Below, one piece after another: positions 10,501-22,540 of a stretch of DNA of 64,000 nt (position 1 is its first letter; each line of letters opens with the position of its first letter). The notes under the pieces are model-generated. The model saw nothing but the letters and a program-made list of their open reading frames with translations. It was not told the DNA's origin and searched no databases. Position numbers and translations under genes: made by a program. The DNA comes from Tilletia caries (taxonomy: Eukaryota; Basidiomycota; Exobasidiomycetes; Tilletiales; Tilletiaceae): positions 109,501-173,500 of the forward strand of contig JALUTQ010000024.1 of assembly GCA_032718865.1 (NCBI GenBank), in the 5' to 3' direction.

Positions 10501-13499
10501 TTGAGCTTGTTGTCCGTCTCCACACTGAAGAGGTCGGTAATCTCGCCAAGTCCCACATTGCGTAGGGCCGCCTTCCGCCCGGACTCAGCAGCAACCTTGA
10601 GTCGCTCCCTGCGCATCCCATCACCCTTCACACTAAGCATAAGGTCATCCATCCGACAGGTAAACGCCCGGTGCTGGAGGAACTTGGTGAAGAGCCGACT
10701 CAATATGCTGAGCAACTTGCCGGCGTAGTCCGAGCCGTAGATCTCGTAGATCGAATGGACGAAGCCGTAAGCCGAGGAACCGAACTGACTCTTGTCCAGT
10801 ACGCCCGTCAGCAACTCGCCATCGACGAACAGGACCTCCTCCTCGCCCGAATGATCCTTGCCCCAGAACCGGCCGGCCACCTTGGCCTTAGACTTGAGGT
10901 TCAGCCCATCAGCGCCAGCCGGCTTCAGATTCAGCAATACAGTCGAGATGATCTGCTTGCCCGTCCACAGAGCTTGAGGCTTCCACACCGTCGGATCCAG
11001 AGTTCTCAACCGGCCACCCTGACCGGTATACTCCTCCTCCGTCCGCAGAGCGCCATACAGCAGCTGCTGGTACTCCTCGCGCGAGAACAGACTGTCCTTG
11101 CACGTCATCCACACGCCCGCAACGACGTGATCCTGAATCAATCCTCGCAGAGGGTTACCGCTCGTAGGCACCAGGTACTGATTGTCCGTATTCGCGATGT
11201 TGTAGCACTCCGCCCGGGCAGCCTGCGACTGCGGGAAATGCATGTTCATCTCGTCACCGTCGAAGTCGGCATTGTACGAGTTGCAGTTGGCGTAGTGCAT
11301 CCGGATCGTCTTCTCGCCGTTCAGCACGCGGGCCTTGTGCGCCATCATCGAAGGCTTGTGGAGAGTCGGTTGACGGTTCATCACGAGGATGTCACCGTCG
11401 CGGAGGTGTCGCAATACCTGCTTGTTGGCCGTCGGCGTCCTGGGAGCGCCCGTCATCCCAGCAAAACTGCTCTTTGCCATAGGACCGGCCAAGTCAGGCG
11501 GAGTGAGGAGAGTATCAGCAATCGCCTTGCGCTGATCCTCCGTGAGCGAGCCAAGCATCGTCTCCACGCCATGTTCGTCCCGAACCGCGACAGCACCGGG
11601 GTACTTCTTCGGACCCGCGATGACAAGGTCGCGCATCAGGTTGTAGTTGAACTGCGTGACCGGCTCCGGAAATGTGAGTTTCTGCGCGAACACAGGGGGA
11701 ACACCTATCTCGTTGGTCTCGATGTTCACGTCGGGCGAGATGACGGAGCGGGCGGCATAGTTGACTCGCTTGCCCATCATGTGCTTCCGGAACAGACCCT
11801 CCTTCTTCTCGAGCGCCTGCTTGACACCGGGCGGAGGTTGGCGAGCGGCGGACGCTGTCGGGTTCTTGCTCGAGTCGATGAAGCAGTTGACAGCGACTTG
11901 CAGGGCCACCATGGAGTTCAGCACGGCCTCATACGATCTCGTCCGCTTCGAATCGCGCTCCTCGCCCGCAGCCCGAATGGCTTGCTCGTCCAGCACACCC
12001 GAATCTTCTACGCCATCGCTGACACCCGCGACTTCCTTGCCCGTCAGGCCTCGCAGGGCTTGGTTGAGGTCCCGAAGCTCAAAGCTAGAGCGAATGATCT
12101 TGTTCAAGAGCTCATTTGACGGGTTCTCGAAAGTCTGGTCGCCCATCTTGCTGGCGGGACGGAAACGGGTAGGTGCGACGCTGATGACCTCCATAAAGAA
12201 GCGATCGGCGAGGCGCATGTCTTGGATCGGATCGACACCCGGTCGGGAGTAAATGCCGTTGGGCCCATCCTTTTTGCCGTAGAGAAGGGAGCACACGACG
12301 GGCTCCTTGTGGAATAGAAGTCGAAGAGTAGCGCGGACTTCACGGGGAGTAACCATTCGTGTTATCTTGCTAGCGTCTTTACTCTTCTTGCGCGCGTCGC
12401 GGATTTTTTGCAGTCGCGCTGCTGTACTCTTCTTCCCGCGTCCTCCCTCGTCCTCCTCCTCCTCATCGTCATCAGGACCAGCGTCCTCGTCTTCGGTTTG
12501 GGTGTCAACGTCCATGTCGTCCGAGGGAGCCTTCTTGACTGGCTTGTAGGACTTGGCGTCTCCGCGCATGATAGCGTCCGACATGAGGATGGCGTTGGGT
12601 CGGTTGATACCCCATGCCTTATGCAGACCAGTCTCTCGATCGGTGAGTTCGCGCTCGACAATCTTGACGAAGCCGTCCTTCCTCATGACGGGGTTGAACC
12701 TGGAGCAGACATGGGTTCTTGTCAGTCATTTCCCCAAGCGCGCATGTGTATGCGTGGTGATGCTGGGTCCAACTCACGCTCTGCAGTAGTGACACTTTGA
12801 CTTGACGATGATGAGCTTCAGGAAAGAGCCGATGAGAGCTCTTCTAGCCGCATATGCCGCGCCGTCCTTCGCTGTTGTAGCTCCGCCTCCATTCCCGCTC
12901 TCGCGTATCCTCTTCTCTACGAAATCGTTAATGCGGGTCCGGAACGCGTCGACAGTCTCAGTTTCGACACCAACGGACTCGCGCGTCTCAATAGTCCCAT
13001 CGCCGTCCTCAACATCGATGCCAGCCTGTCCAGGCCGAGCGCCGTCAGCTCCGACGAAGGACTTCTGATTGAGGAGCTGCTCGTTTGCGAGGTCGTCCGC
13101 TTCCTTGAGGAGGTTGTGATCGATGAGACGGATGCGGGCGACGAAGAGGATGATCTGCATGAAGGGCGCCTTGAAGCGGAAGCAGAAGAGACAGGTGCCG
13201 CGGAGCAAGTTGTACGCATGTGTCATGAACAGCGGATGGAAGACGGGGGAGGCGAGCTCGATGTGGCCATAATGCCCGGGACACTCGTACGAGGGCTGGT
13301 GGCAGGTCTGGCAGATGTCGAAGCGGTCGATGGGGCCGAGGGCGGGGTCGTACAGGCCGCCGCGGGAGGGCGTGTTGGTGCTGTCGAAGAGGACGGGGTT
13401 CGCGATCTGCTGGACGGAGATGGCGCGGATCTCGTCGGAGGAGAGGAACGAGAAGGACGCGCCGTCGATGTGCGACGTCAGCGGGCGCGTGATGTCCAT
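7595..13499 (-). CDS. RPA190: DNA-directed RNA polymerase I largest subunit
   Basis: Predicted 1831 aa in six exons on the minus strand: 12778-13499, 8435-12699, 8271-8350, 8053-8196, 7837-7970 and 7595-7745. This is the catalytic largest subunit of RNA polymerase I, which transcribes rDNA in the nucleolus. The N-terminal clamp has the zinc motif CQTCHQPSYECPGHYGHIE. The active-site loop NADFDGDEMNMH binds the catalytic Mg2+. The bridge helix/trigger loop region reads AAQGVGEPSTQMTLNTFH. Two acidic linkers are visible, one near residue 300 and a longer Glu/Asp/Ser-rich one near residue 1500 in the jaw, as is usual for Pol I. The C-terminal third is split by four small introns; the cleft end (YGVEAARAAIV, YGIAVSMRHLYLIADY) and a TGAAGV tail confirm the last exons. 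Motif spacing and the DITRPLTSHI start identify Pol I rather than Pol II or III. Confidence 0.96.
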
Positions 13500-13918
13500 C
13501 GCCGCTGCTGTCTGTCTCGCTGCTGTTTCGCTGCTGTCTCGCTGCTGTCTGCGGTTGTCTCGCTGCTGTCCTCGCGCTCGTCAGTGCCGACTTCGAGCGC
13601 CTGCCCAAAGAAAAGTTGGCGAAGTGAGTGAGTGGGAGCGAAGCTTCGAACTCGCGACACCGTGTCTCTCACTCTCCCCGTCTCTCGGCCGAAAGACCCG
13701 CACGCGACGCGATGATCATGGCGCAGGCCAGGCAAATAGGCGATCGCGTCACGCGTGCCACACTCACCTCGCACACTCGCTCACGATTTCTTCCAAGTCT
13801 GTCTGACGCTCTCACCCCAAGCAAAAGTATTCACCCAACCGAGTGACTACTTCGCATACACACACACTCACACACACAGATACTCGCCCCCCCTTCCCTT
13901 CGGAATCTTCTGCCCAGC
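13500..13918. other. divergent promoter region, RPA190 / eIF4B
   Basis: 419 bases between divergent starts. It contains CTGCTGT-type repeats just upstream of RPA190 and an ACAC-rich run at about 13857-13880 upstream of eIF4B. No gene seen. Confidence 0.5.
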
Positions 13919-16485
13919 ATGCGTATGTACCGCGCTCCGTTCCCCCGCGGTTCAGCTCGATCGCAGCATGCCACGTTCGCTGACAATTTCTTTCTTCCTT
14001 TGAATTGCTACAGCGCCCAAGAAAGGGAAAGCCGTAGCTCTTCACGAGTTCCTCGCCGACGGTACGTTCTCGCACACGCTGGCCCTGCATGCGCCATACG
14101 CTCGTCTCCACCTGTTGTCTGACCCCGTTTTTCCCCTTCCTTTTCCCTCGGTATCAGGACCCGGCGCCGGATCGTGGGCTGACGACATCGACGACCTCCC
14201 CAGCGCTCGTACGTTTTCCCGAAAATTCCGCTACGCGACGCAGAGGAATAAAAAGCGTGCAGGACCTCATCTGAAAACGCACACTCATTCCCTATTTCTT
14301 TTCTCCTCCAACAGCAACCGCCCGTGACGACCGTGGAGGGTACAGCAGCCGTCCCTCTGGACTGGCCGGTGCACCCGACCGCGGTGCTGGTGGATACGGC
14401 GGTGGTGGTGGATACGGTGGCGGCATTGACCGCGCCTACTCTACCCGAGAGGAGCTCCCCCTCCCTACGCGCCCGCCCTACACCGCCTTCGTGGGTAACC
14501 TCGCTTTCGAAGTGTCGGAGGGTGACATTGCCGAGTACTTCGCTCCCCATAACGTACGTTTTTCCTCCTTCTCTTTCCTTTTTCTTGCTCAGCGTTGGTG
14601 TTCGCTCACTTTTCTTTCTCTCACACACACATTCCCTTCGTCAGGCTGTGAGCATCCGTGTCGTCATGGGCCCGGACGGCAAGCCTAAGGGTTTCGGATA
14701 CGTCGAGTTCGAGACCCTCGACGGCCTCAAGGAAGCTCTCTCCCGATCCAACACTCAGATGAACGGCCGCAACGTCCGTGTCAGCGTGGCCGAAGCTCGT
14801 GAGTACTCCCTCCCATTCCCTCTCCCCGTTGGGCATACATCCATTTGACATTCTTCATCCGATACCTTTAATACAATCCAGCGAAAGAAGGGGGCTTCGG
14901 CGCTCGTCGCGCTGGCGGACCTGGAGGTGACTTTGGCCCCTCGGCCGCAGAAGATGCCTCCCAATGGCGCCGAACCGGTCCCCTCCCCGCCGCCGAGCCC
15001 GCCCCGGGCGGATTCCGCTCCGGGCCCGGTGGTCCAGGCGGCCCACGTCGTGGCGACTCCTACCTCAGTGCCAGTGGCGACCGAGGTGGAGACCGATTCG
15101 GCGGCGACCGTGGCGACCGTGGCGACCGATTCGGTGGCGGCGGTGGCGGTGGCGGCGGATTCGACCAGATGTCCATAGGAACCGACGGCGCCCGTGCCGG
15201 TTTCGGAAGCAAGTTTGCCACAGGCCCGCCTGGTCCGCCCGCACGTGGGGGCAGCTTCAGCGAAGATCCTGCTCTCGGAGGAGGGATGGGACGGAGAGGA
15301 AGTAATGAGCCTCGGATGGGCCGGGCAGGACCGGGGGCTGGGCCTATCGAGCCTGGTGCAGGCGATGTTGCGGATAAGTGGAGGACGGGCAAGGCGGTCA
15401 GCGGCCCGCCATCCGGCTCGGCACCGCCGTTCTCGTCACCCAGCGGTGGCGAGCGCCCTCGTCGTGGCGAGTCGGACGCCGAGGGACCGCAGCTGCGTCG
15501 CCGGGAGTCGAACAATGCCGCGGCGACGGAGCTGGATGCCAAGTACTCGGGCGCGGGTGAGCGGATGGGATTCGGGAGCAAGTTCGCGGCGGGAGGACCT
15601 GCCAGTCCTGCGCCAGGCGCGGGTGGGCCCCTGTCGCCTTCATCGGAATCGCCTGCAGGACCGGTACGGAGGACGAGCAAGTTTGGTGGTGGTGGTGCTG
15701 GCGCTCCTGGTGGGGCCGCCGGTGACGCGGCTCCGGTTCCGGAGGCGAACAACTGGCGGACGATGCCTCGGAAACAGCCCACGGGCTCGTTGGCGGCTGA
15801 GGGCGGAGCGGGCCTCAGTAGCCCTGCCGGCGGCGTGACTGCCGCTGGCGGACCTACGACGCCTTCTGCGGCGCCTGCGGAGCGAAAGCGTCTCGAGCTG
15901 AAGCCGCGCAGTTCTGCTGCCGTTCTGGACGCGGCTGCGATGGCGACTTCGAGCCCCGCTGATACGGATTCGTCGCCGAGCAAGCCGAGTCCCTTTGGGG
16001 CTGCGCGACCGGTGAATGCTGCTGAGCGGGAGCGGGAGATTGAGGAGAAGCTGGATGCGAAGCGGGAGGAGGAGCGGAAAGAGCGGGAGACGAAGCGTGC
16101 GGAGAAGGAGGAGCGGAAGGCGAAGGGTGGCTTTGGAGGAGGAGCCCAGAAGGAGAAGGACGGCGCCTCTTCCTCCTCCACTGCTGCTGCCGCCGCTACC
16201 GCTGCCGCTTCTGGTGATGAGAAGACGTCTGCTGCGGTCCCTGCGGCGTCGGCTGCGGTCGACCCTGTTGCTGCGTCCGAGCTGACGAACGGCTCGGCAC
16301 CGACTGCGGAGGGTTCGGCTGATGGAACGACGGACGCGCCTGAGGTACCGCCCTCGACGCCCCGTGCCCCTCCACCAACGGGTGCGTGGGGTCAGGGCCG
16401 GAAAGCGAGCGGTCATCTGGCGATCAACGAGGGTGGTGCCGCGGAGGGCAAGGCGGAGAAGGAGGCTGTTGAGGAGGAGAAGTGA
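13919..16485 (+). CDS. TIF3: eukaryotic translation initiation factor 4B
   Basis: Predicted 699 aa in six exons: 13919-13922, 14014-14061, 14158-14208, 14315-14553, 14645-14798 and 14882-16485. eIF4B stimulates the eIF4A helicase and mRNA recruitment to the 43S complex. The N-terminus reads PPKKGKAVALHEFLADG then SWADDIDDLPSA, a typical fungal eIF4B start. An RRM follows at about residues 92-166, with RNP2 AFVGNLAF and RNP1 KGFGYVEF. Then come a Gly/Arg/Asp-rich DRYG-like repeat (GDRGDRFGG), several GFGSKFA-type repeats and a charged Lys/Glu helix (EREIEEKLDAKREEERKERE). The first coding exon is only ATG plus one base before a perfect GTATGT donor. The very long last exon holds all the disordered C-terminal half. 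Confidence 0.92.
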
Positions 16486-17136
16486 GGTTCCTTGCCCTGT
16501 TGGACTCCCACTCTTCCACATCTACAGGCCCACTTCCTTCTCACCACCCACCTCGCACAACTCACGCTTGCTTCCCTTACCCACTCCCCAAAAAGAATTA
16601 TGTGAATTCATGACTCCTTCCTTCCCTGTTCTCTTCCCTCTCTAAACTCTTCTCGCGCTCTCTCCCTTTCTTCTTGATACAACTCGAAACCCTTTCGCCT
16701 TCTTTCCGTATCTTCTTCTTCGTCTCGTCTTGACAGATTCAGTGTCCCCCCCCCTTAGGCCTATCTCTTGTTCACACATCACATCACAACGTGCTCACTC
16801 TCGCTGCACTCAGCACTTCCCGTCTTTCGCTGCGCCGATGATAAGGACCAAGGGGCGAGACCTGGCGACTGCGAGGGGATGCTGCAAGGTCGGCGTCTGC
16901 TTGGGGCTCAAGCGCGTCGCAGCTCGCAACTCGCACACGGCGTTCAGCGCGACGATTCATTCAGCCAGCACTGTGAGCAGCGCGCAGGATATTTATTCAT
17001 TCCGACGCAGGGCGACGCAGGTGTCGGGCGAGCACGGCGAGGCGGAGGCCGGAGAGGATGGGAAGTAGTGTGGGAAGAGGTGAGTGTGAGTGAGTGAGTC
17101 ACAGGAACCAGTCTGCGGAGAGTCTGGTACCTGGTT

Positions 17137-17153
17137 CCTTATCTCAGATAAGG
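17137..17153. promoter_or_regulatory. palindromic double GATA site
   Basis: CCTTATCTCAGATAAGG is a perfect inverted pair of GATAAG cores with one central base. Fungal nitrogen regulators of the AreA/Nit2/Gat1 class bind HGATAR, often as pairs. It lies about 745 bases upstream of the glutamine synthetase start, a classic nitrogen-regulated gene. Function is inferred from site and context only. Confidence 0.45.
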
Positions 17154-17350
17154 ATTTGCGCGTGGGATGAGGGATCTCGATTCTCGGCCTCTTTTTCTTG
17201 TGTGCCTCATTTGTAATGGCTGGGGTGAGGGGTCACGCGAGGAAATAGCCGCGCTGAGCCCGCGACTGGATGCTGGATACTCGCGGGCTGCCATTTGTAA
17301 GACCCGTCTCCCCAACGGACAGCAGGTTGACATTTGACAGTTCTGCTTCT

Positions 17351-17384
17351 GGGCGATGGGCGATGGGCGATGGGCGATGGGCGA
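17351..17384. repeat. 7-bp tandem repeat (GGGCGAT)
   Basis: Four full GGGCGAT units and a partial fifth in direct order, in the glutamine synthetase upstream region. Confidence 0.85.
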
Positions 17385-17767
17385 GGCCGCTGCCGTTCCT
17401 TGCTGCTTGGAGTTGAGTCTCCTGTTTCTGATCCTCTTTCGTTGTCGAGTCCGAGACGGCTGCCCAACGAATGCTCACCGCTCGCTCTCAAACAACAATC
17501 ATCCGAAATGAGGCCGCTCAAGGCTCAACCCCCGCTGCTGGTGCGCCGTGCGGTGACCTTGGGGCGCGACTGGTGGGGCCTTGGCCTGGGTGGAGCGGGG
17601 GAGGACTGAACACGACGCGGGCGTTATCACGGGCGTGTGTGTGTTGTTTTGGGGTCGGCATAGCGCATTACAAATGGGTGCGAGACTCCTGTGACCGCGG
17701 TGACCTGGCTGTTGTCTGTTGATAGGTGGGCCCGTCATCGCGTCTCTTGTTTTTCACCGATCTGGCG

Positions 17768-17775
17768 TATATAAG
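17768..17775 (+). promoter_or_regulatory. TATA box of glutamine synthetase gene
   Basis: TATATAAG lies 129 bases before the start codon, followed by a CT-rich leader typical of highly expressed fungal genes. Confidence 0.65.
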
Positions 17776-17896
17776 GGCGATCGCATCCCACGCTCCGGTC
17801 TCTCCCTCTCTCCCTCGTCTCTCTCTCTCTGCTCACCCACCCAGACACCCATCCACCCGATACCCACAGCACCTCCCCATCACACATCTATCCACC

Positions 17897-19127
<1,231 letters not shown>

Positions 19128-20743
19128 ACCTCCTGTCGCTCCACCATCCACCACAGCACAAGACTCGGGCACAGCTTGGAGTAGAAGAAGGAGGCGGCGC
19201 GAGAACGAGGTTCGGAGGGAGACGGGAGGGGAAGGGGGGATTTCGATCAAGGAACATGCAAGACGCGTCGAGCCAGTGAGGAGCGGCGGGGAGACGCGTA
19301 GAAGGGGATATTTCTCAGGGCCTTCGCTGCGATACGCTTCCCAACTCCAAATCGACAATGGTAACTATCGCACATTTCTCTCTCGCTCTCCGGCTCTCTC
19401 TCTCCTTCTCTATTCTGGGCACTACTCCTCTTCTTCCTCTCTCTCTCTCTCTCCACATCCCCTCTTCTATTTCGACTTCCTCTTTTTTCCTGTCTCTCTC
19501 TCTGTTCAACGCCCTTTCACGCCTTCTCTCAACAACGACACAACTTTGCATACACTTTTGGCGCGCTTTGAAGTTTGAGATTTCCAGGCGAGGGTGCAGG
19601 CGCGCAGTTGCTCCGCTCTCAGTGCTCCAGCGAGTCGATGCGTTGTTGATGAGAAATGACTTCCATATGAGAGGGCGTCGAACAGATCGACCCGGGGGAG
19701 CGGGGTGAGGCGAAGAGGTGGAGAGAAAAAGTATGGAGAAAAGAAGCACGTGGAAGCACTGGGTAAACGCCACGTGGGTTGCACTCTTAGCCATGTGGCG
19801 TCTTCCCTTTGTCTACCACACCAAGCTTCGAGTGGCGGCCCCCGAACGTTATTGATTCGTTCCCACTTGCGCGAAGTATCGTTACGCATTCCTTTCGTCC
19901 GCCAGCGTTCCTGCAACTTCCTCCTCCCTGCTCTTCCCATTGTATCAAAGCTCATAATTGATGCTGGCGCTCCTGTAAAGAGCCTGAGGCTGAAAGCGTA
20001 AACAGTTTCTGTTGGCGAGAAGCGTTCCTGGTTGATCAAGAAACGTTCGGTAGCAATTTTTAAACTCCGCTCGAGCTTGCCCCTATAAGCGCATATAACA
20101 TGATCTCCCCTTCCCATATTTCCTCTTCCTTCCTAGAACGCCTAGAACACCTGCCTTGATACTGCACCCCAATTATTTAGTGTTCATAACTTCAAATCCG
20201 GTAATTGATCACAGCAATGTGGGAGTACGTTGCGCCCGCGAATCGTGATGAAGAACGTTACCGCCGTGTGTTAATTTCCTATTACCTCCGCCGCTATCGA
20301 AGAATGAATGCTTTAGTACCTGGAATTCCATTACAAAGAATCAGTTCATCAACACTTGAGAAGATGGAACCCTTTATCTTTTCTTGCGTTCGTGCGCCAT
20401 CGCAGGGCGTGGCTCGGTGTCCGGCGTTGAGGAGGCCTGCCTCTTCCTTCGAATCTGTGCAGCCATCTACCCGTATGCCTAGCGCCATATGTCGAAGAAC
20501 GGAACAGAAATGTGATGAGCGACTGCGTCAATGATCGCATGTGCGTGTACGGGTTCGTCGGATTTCGTCCAGTTGACCACAGTGTACTTGAAAGCGAGGC
20601 GGCTGGGAGAAGGGGTTTCAGATTTCGAAGCGGAGAGGTGAACCAGAATGGAGAACGAGACTGCTCATCTCAACTGTAGCAGCTGCAGCAATGAAAGAGA
20701 GTGGAGGCTCAGCCAACATGGATCGCAGAGCCAGCAAGATGGG
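19128..20743. other. intergenic region, glutamine synthetase 3' end to DUF2235 array
   Basis: About 1.6 kb between convergent genes. The left part is CT-rich 3' UTR-like sequence. From about 19990 on it resembles the flanks of the other DUF2235 genes, including the recurring TTTAAACTCCGCTC motif at about 20060. Short frames here look non-coding. Confidence 0.5.
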
Positions 20744-22540
20744 CTAAACCGAAACTTCAACCGCCCGACTCTCAAGATTCAGCATCCCTGCCCAAGCCAC
20801 CTGCACAACCCTCCAAGAACGCGCCAACTCCTCTCGCGCATTCTTCGGCGGCACCCCGACCAAATTCTCCGTGCTCAGTGAGAACGTGAAGAGCAGCGAG
20901 ATTAAGCGCGCGGGAACGTACGTCACGAAGGACGACACAATGTACGCCATCGTGACGAGGGCGCCGATGAGCTCGACAAACGCATGGAACCGCGTCGACC
21001 GGCTGGGCGAAACCAAGCCGTGCACAGCTCCATATGCAATGCTGAGCGGCTGCAGGTGCGTCTGTGTCTCCGTCCATTTGAGCTCCTGCTCTGTGGGCAA
21101 CAGTGTCCCGTTATCCTGCGCCTGCTCCCACATATTGCGTAGCTTGGATATGTTGCGCGAACGGAGGCTCTGGAAGTTCGACGAGCTGAGCTGGACGTCG
21201 TGGCCGATCGTGACGGAGTGGTGGAGCGTCTCGGCAGTGGGCTTAAAGGTTTGCAGCCGAGCATCGGCGGCTCGGTCACCCAGACTGCTGCTGTTAGGCA
21301 GCGTCCCAGCAGACGTATTGACGACACTCTCCTCCTGCGATCGCTCCGTAGGCGGGGCCAATCTCAGCACCTGACGCTCGTGGCGGAACATGAAGGGCAG
21401 ACGCGTGGGGTGAGCTGGTTGAAATCCCCACCCGCGGGTGCGGTCCTGGGTTTGCTTGATGAAGTTGAGGTTGAACAGCAACTGAGGACCGTCCGGGTGG
21501 TCCATCAACTGAGCGACCATCCACGCCAGAGTGATGTCAGAAAGACCATGTTCATAGAAGCCTCCGCCGACGTCTGGGTGCGAGCCTTTGAACCAGCACT
21601 GCTTGACGACCTGGTGCGCCTCCTTCTCGTCGGCTCTGACAGTCCAGAGTGTAGGGCGGAAGTCCTTGCGGTCCTCGCTGAGAGCGATAGCGTGATAGGC
21701 ACACTGCACGTTGCCACTCAAAGCTGTGTCGAAGAACTCGTAGAACTGACGCACCCAGCGCAGATCGAAGGCACCCGGGATGCCCAAGGCGCCAACAGTG
21801 TCAAATACTCCGATGACCTTGATGAGCGGAGGACGGACGCGCTTCTGATTCTGCGGAATTGTCCAGTGGTTCTTGAGATCGTCTTCAGGTTGGTACGAAC
21901 CGGTGTTGCGGATGATGAAGACCTTCTCGCGCTCGATGGCCTCGCGTCCCGGCCAGTGATGCGTGAATCTGTACAGGACTTCGGCACTGTGGCGGCACGT
22001 AGATGGCTTGTGAAGGGAGCGCCGGGTGTACGCAGCGATTATGGGGCTGATAAAGCCCATTTGTGACTTCTTGATGATGCCGGCATAGGAGATGAGGCCG
22101 GAAAGAGCGCGGGCGGTGTAGGCGCCGCGGGAGAAGCCGAACAGGTAGATATCATCGCCTTCTGCGTAGTTGTCCACCAGGAATCCGTACGCGGCGATCA
22201 GGTTGTCGAGCAGGCCGTTGCCGGTCGCGCCTTTTTTTGAGATTGAGATAGAGATATATTAGCACTTTGGCAGGTCTCGAGAATCGTTGCGGGAATGAAA
22301 TGCGTGCTCACTTGCGATCACATTGGCAACCAAGCCGACGGTGGTGCCAACTCCAGGCTGGTAGTAGACGACCTGGGGCACTCCATCTTGGTCGTGAGGC
22401 TTGAGAGCCTGGGCCATGAGAGCAATGTTGCTGTGGTACTCTATGCCCAGGAGGAAACGCGATCCCTTGATCACGGCCTCTGTTCGGCTAAGCCAGGTAC
22501 CGTCGAGAAAGAGGGCAAGCTTCTTGCGTCCAGCAGACAT
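20744..22540 (-). CDS. DUF2235 alpha/beta-hydrolase, paralog A
   Basis: Predicted 571 aa in two exons on the minus strand: 22312-22540 and 20744-22230. DUF2235 (Pfam PF09994) is an alpha/beta-hydrolase domain shared with bacterial Tle1-type phospholipases; the substrate in fungi is not established. The domain begins with LALFLDGTW. A candidate triad is visible: Ser near residue 110 in GFSRGAYTARALSG, Asp near 220 in GVFDTVGALG, and His near 294 in GSHPDVGGG. A hydrophobic C-terminal segment near residues 490-520 may be a membrane helix. Oddities: the base before the intron donor is A rather than G, giving Ser where the others have Gly. A TAG stops the chain just before the short tail (EPILLAL-like) that other copies keep. 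About 25 codons around 21430-21500 match paralog E more closely than tandem neighbour B. Confidence 0.9.

Larger units (their letters stand above)
16486..17896. other. intergenic region, eIF4B 3' end and glutamine synthetase promoter
   Basis: About 1.4 kb. The first part is pyrimidine-rich and probably the eIF4B 3' UTR. Reading frames around 16730-17100 are short and lack recognisable content. The distal part holds a palindromic GATA site, a 7-bp tandem repeat and a TATA box, listed separately. Confidence 0.5.

Noticed and set aside
9375..12119. Long plus-strand open frames (348 and 482 codons) opposite RPA190
   Set aside because: They are antisense shadows of the conserved RPA190 exon caused by GC-rich codon bias; their translations are Arg/Leu/His-rich and match no family.
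15060..16181. 373-codon minus-strand frame opposite eIF4B
   Set aside because: Antisense shadow of the low-complexity eIF4B C-terminal exon; translation is Pro/Ala/Ser-biased without domain content.
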